Assembly (NCBI GenBank): GCA_013399695.1
Contig: VXAU01001099.1
Span: forward strand, 4,226,241 to 4,290,240
Source of the DNA: Formicarius rufipectus
Taxonomy: Eukaryota; Chordata; Aves; Passeriformes; Formicariidae
Length of the DNA: 64,000 nt
Reading direction: 5' to 3'
In this document: in pieces, positions 57,795-64,000 of the stretch
How positions within the stretch are numbered: the stretch's first letter is position 1
Layout of the letters: every line of letters begins with the position of its first letter
Position numbers and translations under genes: made by a program
Notes under the pieces: model-generated
The model's input: the letters and a program-made list of their open reading frames with translations, nothing else
Told to the model about the DNA's origin: nothing
The model's database searches: none

Positions 57795-60700
57795 GTAACT
57801 GTAGCTTTCAAATGCAGCTTTTTGCTAAATATGGAACCCAGATAAGGTACAGATAAAGATGATTTTGGGGATGCGTGGGTCTACTAATTTCTTGAGGTAT
57901 ACATTTGCAACGCAGGAGCCCTCTCTCCTGTAACTTGCTCAGATCTATTCAATTAGAGTCACACTTACGTGGTGACAGCAGCAAACTAATTGGCGATGGA
58001 GCTTGCCGTGGCCTTGTGAGACACTGATCTTTCTCTGCCTGGGAAGAGCACACTATTTCACACCACATAAGTGATTCTTGAGGTCAATGCATAACACCCC
58101 GCTGTGTTGCAGCCTTTAAGAAGGAACATGCAGTCTGGTAGTAGGGATAGGGCTGCCTGCAGAAAGGTTGTGGTGCTAAATGACTGTGAAAGCCAAGACT
58201 CTTGGACAGTCTGTGCTTTAATGTGTTGGCCCATGCACTAGGCTGGGCCTGGTCTTGAAAATGTTGATTCTAATGGATTTAAACCTCCCCGCTGCCTGTC
58301 CTGCCTACAGATATCTCTAGAAGGGAAAGGGGAAACAGCTGGCTCTTCTCTCACTATCTGAAATGTTTGCAGTTCTAGTTTATTGGATTGGTAACAAAAG
58401 GTGTTTTGTGATACAAATTGATTTACTTCTTTCTTGACCTTGGTAGTAAACTTAAGGCAAAAAGTTGTATCTGTCATGCTGTATTTATTGAAGAAAACCA
58501 GAGGTGCTCAGATGATGGAAATACTTCCTGAATTTAAGCAGGTACCAAACCTGACATTTGATGAGGGATTCAGGTGCCCCAGATTACAGCATCAGTGTGC
58601 CCCTTTTTGCAGCTTCAGCCTTTAAGCTTGGAGGTGTTTTACTGTGGCCAGTAAAAAACAGACCTTTGGAAGGCTTTCAGTGATCACCTGGGCTTCTGGA
58701 GAGAACACTGTTCGTCCCAGGGCTTCTCACAGATCTTGGCCTTGCAATGCAAATAGGTGACTGTAGCTTGTATTTAAGAGGGTTGTGAAGCACCTTGGAA
58801 CTATTCTCAGTACTGCTCATAAGTGACCTTCCTTTTTCCTTTGGAAATTGGGCTCTACTTTTTCCTGGAGACAGATGCCTGATGCATCTTGATCTTTTGC
58901 AACAACCGAGTACGTTTTGTTGTGCAAATAAGGACCTTTGGGAGAGAGAAATTGAGAAGATGAGCATGCAGTCTCTGCTCAAACACAGGTTGTGTTGGTA
59001 TGAGCTGCGTCAGTGCTTTTCGTGCTGTGGAGCTTGGAAGTGATGTGGATGCTTAATTTCCTAAACAGCAGCAGTAATGCAGAGCTGAAAAAAAACAAAC
59101 CCTAGGTCTCCAGTGTATCATGGAATACATAAGTTTTGTGTAACTGGGCATTTCGCTGAAGGATTTTGATAGATGAGTCAAACTACTCTTTTGCATTAGT
59201 TTTCTCCTGTGTTTTGCAGCAGTAGAGACCTTGATGCTGCTTTTTTGCTTGTTCCTCTTGCCGAGTTTCTGATCTTGTCAGCTTTGTCCATGTACAGAGC
59301 TATTGGGATCCATCCAGAGAAAGCAAATGACAGTACCATTTACAATTTTGCTCCGACCTCGATGGTCTCCTGCATGAACTAAATAAGGACTACTTGTCTG
59401 TTCTGAAGTATGGAGAGATATGAATCCGAATATAGGAGTGCCTCAAAGCAAGAGTCTTACTTTCAGCCATAAAAAGGGGTAGTTAGGAGCAGTAGACTTG
59501 CATCACCTTTAGGCCAGTGGTCTTAGTAAGCCAAGAGTGGGCAAGCAAGGCTTTTTGCTGTATCTCCTAAATGCACAAATGCAAAGTGACCTAGTGCAAT
59601 GTGATGCTTCTTAATGCTGCAAAACTGGCCCTGATAAGAGGGTTCAAATTCTGTTGGTCTTCTGATAGCTAGGAAGTCATTGAACTCTCCTTAGAAATCA
59701 GTCCAGGATTTGCAATTTTATACCTTATATGTAATAAATATACTTTATCTGCTTTTAACAAGAAGTCTGTCTCCTCGGTTACCTGTGTGATTCAAATTAG
59801 AGGTTGTTTTAAAAGGATACAGGTGAGGGAAAGTGAAGAGGTGGGAGGGATTCCTGCTTTGGGAAACGTCTTTTCTGAAGCAAATTGTCCACTGCATGCC
59901 TTGGATGTGAGGTCAAAATTTTGTTGCCTATAAGCACAGAACAAAGTCCAGTGGGTGAGTCCCATTTCTCTGCACTACCTTCAGCACAGGGCTTTGAAGC
60001 TCATCAATGGGTGGGAGCATGGAGGTTGGGTGGAGCTGTAAAAAGTAGCTAGTGACTCAGATTTAACCAGAATTTAAATGCTGTCTGCTGTCTTATACCC
60101 AGGGCCTTATTTTTTTGCAGTAGTTCAGCTCATTCAGTTCTAGCTCAACCTGGATTCTGCTGAGGTCTCATTGCCTTAAGGGACACCAGTAGGGTGGAAA
60201 GCACTAACAATGTGTAGGAAATGCTTTTGTTTGAGTACATCTACTGGGCTGTAAGTATGTCAGGTACAGGCAAAGAAAAGGGTCTGTGGTTAACAGTAAT
60301 CAGTTGTCAGAATAACTTCTAGAGCTGAACATCTTATACCCCATTCTGGGTAATATTATGTGGCTGCAGAGTGATTTTGAGTGAGAATATAGAATACTTT
60401 CTACTTGAGGGTAGCCAGTAACTGGGAGGATGGATTTAAATGGATGTGTTGTATTGACTTCAGTAAAGAATATGTCCTCTGCCTTCTTGAACAGTTGCTC
60501 TTCTGAGTAGGCTGCTGATTGAATCCAAACTTTTCATTTCTGAACAAAAGAAACTTAATCTGTGTGTCAAACCTGTAATCTCAGTGTGTTAAAAATGAAA
60601 GGTTGAGTGGGTTTGTTTCTGTGCTAAGCTCCTGGTAAAACTTATTTTAAATTTTCTGTCCCTCCAGCTGCTCCTATCTCTTACAGTTTTGGTGTTCCTT

Positions 60701-63344
60701 ATGCATTTTTTTGTTTTATTTGACTCCTCTTTTTCTTTCTTTCCTTCCTTCATTTTCCTCTTCTTGCCTGAGTCTTTGATTTGTTACTGGTGCTTAGCTG
60801 TAAGATTAACAAAGACAGCTTCCCATGACAGAGTGATGGTGACTTATGTGCAGTGAAGGGAGTTCAGCCAGCCACCTTGTACATCTTTCCTAGCTGACCA
60901 GAAACAGAGCCTTAACTGGAAGTCAGGAAAACCGGCATCATTGCAAGGGCTGTCAACAGCATGTTAATAAAAATTATTTCTTCATTAGGTAAAAAGTGAG
61001 ATCTGATGGTGCTTTTTATAGTAGGTGCTGACACTGTTATAGAAAGCTGCAGAGCTTTGCTAAGGGAACTGGTACCTTTGTGCTGAGTGGTAGCAAGAGA
61101 GTGATCTGCAGTAATATATTCAGACCCATAACATTTCCTAATTTGACCATATTTTATTTAGTGCTTCAGACTGAGCCATGGTTACACTGTGTAAAGCATA
61201 ATGGAATGCATGGCCAAAGCAGTTCCGTCAAAATTGAGGCAGGAGAGAAAACAATAGTAAAATTGGGGGTGTCAACCAAAGCTTGCTTAGTTTCCTGGTC
61301 CCTCTTGAATGAGAAATATGAGGAAACTGTTACCTTCCCCAAATAAACTCCTCGGGTGATGCCCATCTGGTGCTCGTTAGTCCCATCTCAGTAAAGTCAA
61401 GAGGATCAAGTGTACTGGTCTTCTGTAGGCAGTCTCTCTCTCTCTCTCATGCCAGGATTGAGCTCTGCTCTTTCTCCTGACAAATGCATGAGCAAATGGC
61501 TGTGGTGAAGTTTGTGAGAGTTGTTGTTTCCTTCCAGTTCTATTAAGAGAACTGGTAAGCCCATGACAGGAACATCTCTTCCAAGTCCCGTGTTTTCCCA
61601 CCTCTGCAGGCTGAGTCAGGAGTCAGAGTAGGTCATAGCAGAGAGTTATTGGAAGGGACAAAAGAGTTGATGAAAACGCTGCTCAGTTGAGCAAGCAAGA
61701 TTGACTTGACAAGGTGAATAGTGTTAGCAAAAACATAGCTCTTTTTGTTAGTGTGAAACTGTGCTTTCACACACCTGTTCTCCTCCCTCCTGACAGATAT
61801 TCCTGAGTTTAGCATGTCCCAAAAGCATGACTGACAGTCCCCATGCCAGTCTCTTGGAGTAAACAGACTCACTACTCTGAACCTGTTAGCATTTGTGTGC
61901 ATGGCAACGGCACACAGGAGGATTTTAGAAGAAGTCCTGGGGCTGAAAAGTAACCCCTGAACATGGACAGCCAAAGGAGAGGCATGGCCACTGCTCTGCT
62001 GGCAGGCTGTGGGAACAGCAAGCTCGCTTTAGGACTCCTTAGTTTTAAGTGTTGTTAAATCTTACCTGTTTGCAGGAGGATTTTTTGAGGGTGGGAACCT
62101 TGTTCATGGATGCAGCAGGTCAGATTTTCAGTGGGTCTATATTAGTGTGAAATATCAAGTATTCAAGAGCACAGGAGGTTTATGGTTTTCAGAAGTGCTG
62201 GTTAGTGCACAGGAGTTACTGCTCACTGCTCTCATCTGCCACCAACCAGTTTCTCTAAATCTGATGTTTATCATATCAGTGCCAGTGTTGGGGTGCTTTA
62301 GCAACTTTCTCTCAGTTTTCAAGATCCAATCAATAGTAGTGTTTGGATTTTTTTCTCTTTTGAAACATATGCACACTACTAGACAGTTCTAACTTCTTTT
62401 AGATCTTAATTGTGTAAAATAAATAGCAAGAGCTTCCATGAAGAACAGCTTTCAGTTACTAGTCTGGAGGTGAATACGTGGTGGGGATCCTGATTGTTCA
62501 GATTGCTGAGTTGCTTTCAACTTTTATAAATTTGTCCAAATTTAAAGAAACGTGGGGTTTGCTTTTATGCAGGCAAAGCTCCTAAACTTCCCATTCGCTT
62601 CAAGAAATATATAGGAATTCACAAGGCTTTATTCAACTTGTCAAAAGCCTGAAGAAGGGAAACTTTAAGAGAAAGAGTACAGATAATTGTGAAAAATATG
62701 GCTTAGGTAATTCCCTGCTCAGTGCAAAGGCATGGGGTAACTAAACATGCTGTTTTCCTATAAAGTAAGTGCCAGATAGATGTATTGTTCAGGAATTCAA
62801 TGCACGGATGCTGAAATAAAATCTATCCATTTTGAAGTGAAACAAAAAGGGCAGTTATTTCACATGACCCCAGAAGGTTTTTGTTTGGTTGGTTTTTTTT
62901 TTTCCCCCAAACTGTTATGTTTCAGCATACACCTTGTTAAAACTTGAATATGTATTGGGAAAACTAATCTATCATTTCAAAGTTAAAAACACCCAAACCT
63001 CAAAATGTTTCAGTCTAAAAAAAGCATCAAGAAACTTCTCAAGCACACCCGAACACTGTTTCATTTCAGTCTAATTCTTGTCTGTTAACAGACTAAGAAA
63101 ACATTTTTATGTTTAGCAAAAGTTGCAGGTTCTTTTCAAAAGAGTAGTTGGTGGGCAGTCAGTGATTACAGCAGGGATCCACAGATGTGGTTTTCAGTTC
63201 AATATGGAAATCCAATTTTCTGCCAGTTTAGCCACTGTGCATCAGTTGCTATTGCAGAACAGTTAAATTGCTAATATTACATCATGCACTTCAATGTTAT
63301 GTAAAGGCAGTTTTGAATAAAACTATAGAAGTTCATCTGGCTGC
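57795..63344. other. Intronic stretch without gene
   Basis: No exon is recognised. A polypyrimidine tract with (ctttc)n character lies at about 60725-60770, and a (tc)n run at about 61431-61450. Confidence 0.55.
61431..61450 (+). repeat. (tc)n microsatellite
   Basis: agtctctctctctctctcat: a short dinucleotide run. Confidence 0.9.
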
Positions 63345-63386
63345 TTTTTTTTTTTTTTTNNNATTTTTTTTTTTTTTTTTTTTTTT
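63345..63386 (+). repeat. Poly-T tract interrupted by a 3-N gap
   Basis: Fifteen T, three unresolved bases (63360-63362), one A, then 23 T. The tiny N run marks uncertain homopolymer length. Confidence 0.95.
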
Positions 63387-64000
63387 AAGATGCTTAGATC
63401 ACAAGTAGGACTTCAGGACATGTAAAAAATTACTAGAAAATACCTAATTGAAAACATCATCTTTGACCATGCTTTGCCATTGGAAAACCACAAACCAAAA
63501 ATTAACCTCACTTGCTGTTAGCTCCTAATGTTTTATGTGGCTGACTATGCTCAAACGGAAGTCTGTCCTGAAATTAAAGGTAGTTACTGCAGTCCATTGG
63601 TTCTCCTGTTGAGTTTGACCTGCCTCTCAGTCCTCCAGCCTCTGTCCTGGACCAACCCACAGTCCTCACCCCAGCAGGCTGAAAACATGGAAATCGCACA
63701 CATCAGCTGAGGTTCTTTCAGATTATAAGGACAAAATATGAAAATTTCTCCAGTGAAGTCTAATGAGATGAAAAATAGAACCTGCAAGCTGAACTGCAGT
63801 AGTTAATAACAGAAGAGCTGTGAGGGTTTCTTCTCTTTGATGGGCAGAGACCCTTATATATTTCAGTTATGTATTTTTCGTTTGCTGTTCACTGATGTAG
63901 CACACGTAAGATCATGTTGCAGAAAGCCCTGGCTGATTTTCTTACTCTGACCTCCCAGCTTATGGGTCCTCCTTTCCTATGCAGGAACTGTGGTTGCTCT
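63387..64000. other. Intronic stretch to the window end
   Basis: No exon, repeat or RNA is recognised. Confidence 0.6.

Larger units (their letters stand above)
39261..64000 (+). other. KALRN: Start of a large KALRN intron (at least 24.7 kb)
   Basis: The intron starts at gtaggc and is not closed in the window. The next expected exon (beginning D-AYSHSSSENGG in mammals, entered in phase 1) was not found up to 64000. Contents: nested hairpin, MIR-like and CR1 fragments, two CpG-rich segments, a 753-base gap and several homopolymers, all listed separately. Confidence 0.85.

Noticed and set aside
56669..57856. 395- and 340-codon frames on both strands across the gap
   Set aside because: Most of each frame is N. 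The real bases are CpG-island and poly-T sequence without coding character.

Overview
The window is vertebrate nuclear DNA, most likely from a bird. It carries the middle of KALRN (kalirin, a spectrin-repeat RhoGEF and the paralogue of TRIO) on the + strand. Four coding exons were read directly, with intact splice sites and matching phases: 251-345 and 1035-1177 (end of the first, Rac-type GEF module's PH domain and the tail after it), 2549-2651 (Ser/Asp/Gln-rich linker) and 39014-39260 (first SH3 domain). Joined, they give 195 complete codons in one open frame. Everything else is intron or intergenic-like DNA with no other protein-coding gene that I can support. The bird assignment rests on a CR1 LINE 3' end at about 53745-54097 with avian-type terminal sequence, a second reverse-strand CR1 scrap at about 7711-7765, and the low repeat load.

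Layout: 1-250 end of an intron; 251-2651 three closely spaced exons; 2652-39013 a 36.4-kb intron with a few old repeats, a 34-bp perfect inverted-repeat element (5905-6219), and isolated CRE-, RFX- and CTCF-like motifs; 39014-39260 SH3 exon, preceded by a long polypyrimidine tract; 39261-64000 the start of another large intron whose next exon lies beyond the window. This last intron holds an 80-nt nested hairpin (52091-52170), a CR1 insertion, and two CpG-rich segments (about 54790-55010 and about 56760-56983). The second CpG segment runs into a 753-base assembly gap (56984-57736).

Biology: in mammals KALRN makes several proteins from one locus. Kalirin-7 ends on a special exon after the ...NTVDSDK exon, with a PDZ ligand STYV. 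Kalirin-9 and -12 splice on to the SH3 exon. The Duet/TRAD form starts from an internal first exon between the SH3 exon and the next one. The CpG island and gap at 57 kb sit exactly where that internal promoter would be expected. No recognisable STYV terminal exon was found by eye between 2652 and 39013. The paralogue choice (KALRN, not TRIO) and the isoform knowledge are from memory of the families; the exon coordinates and reading frames come from the sequence.
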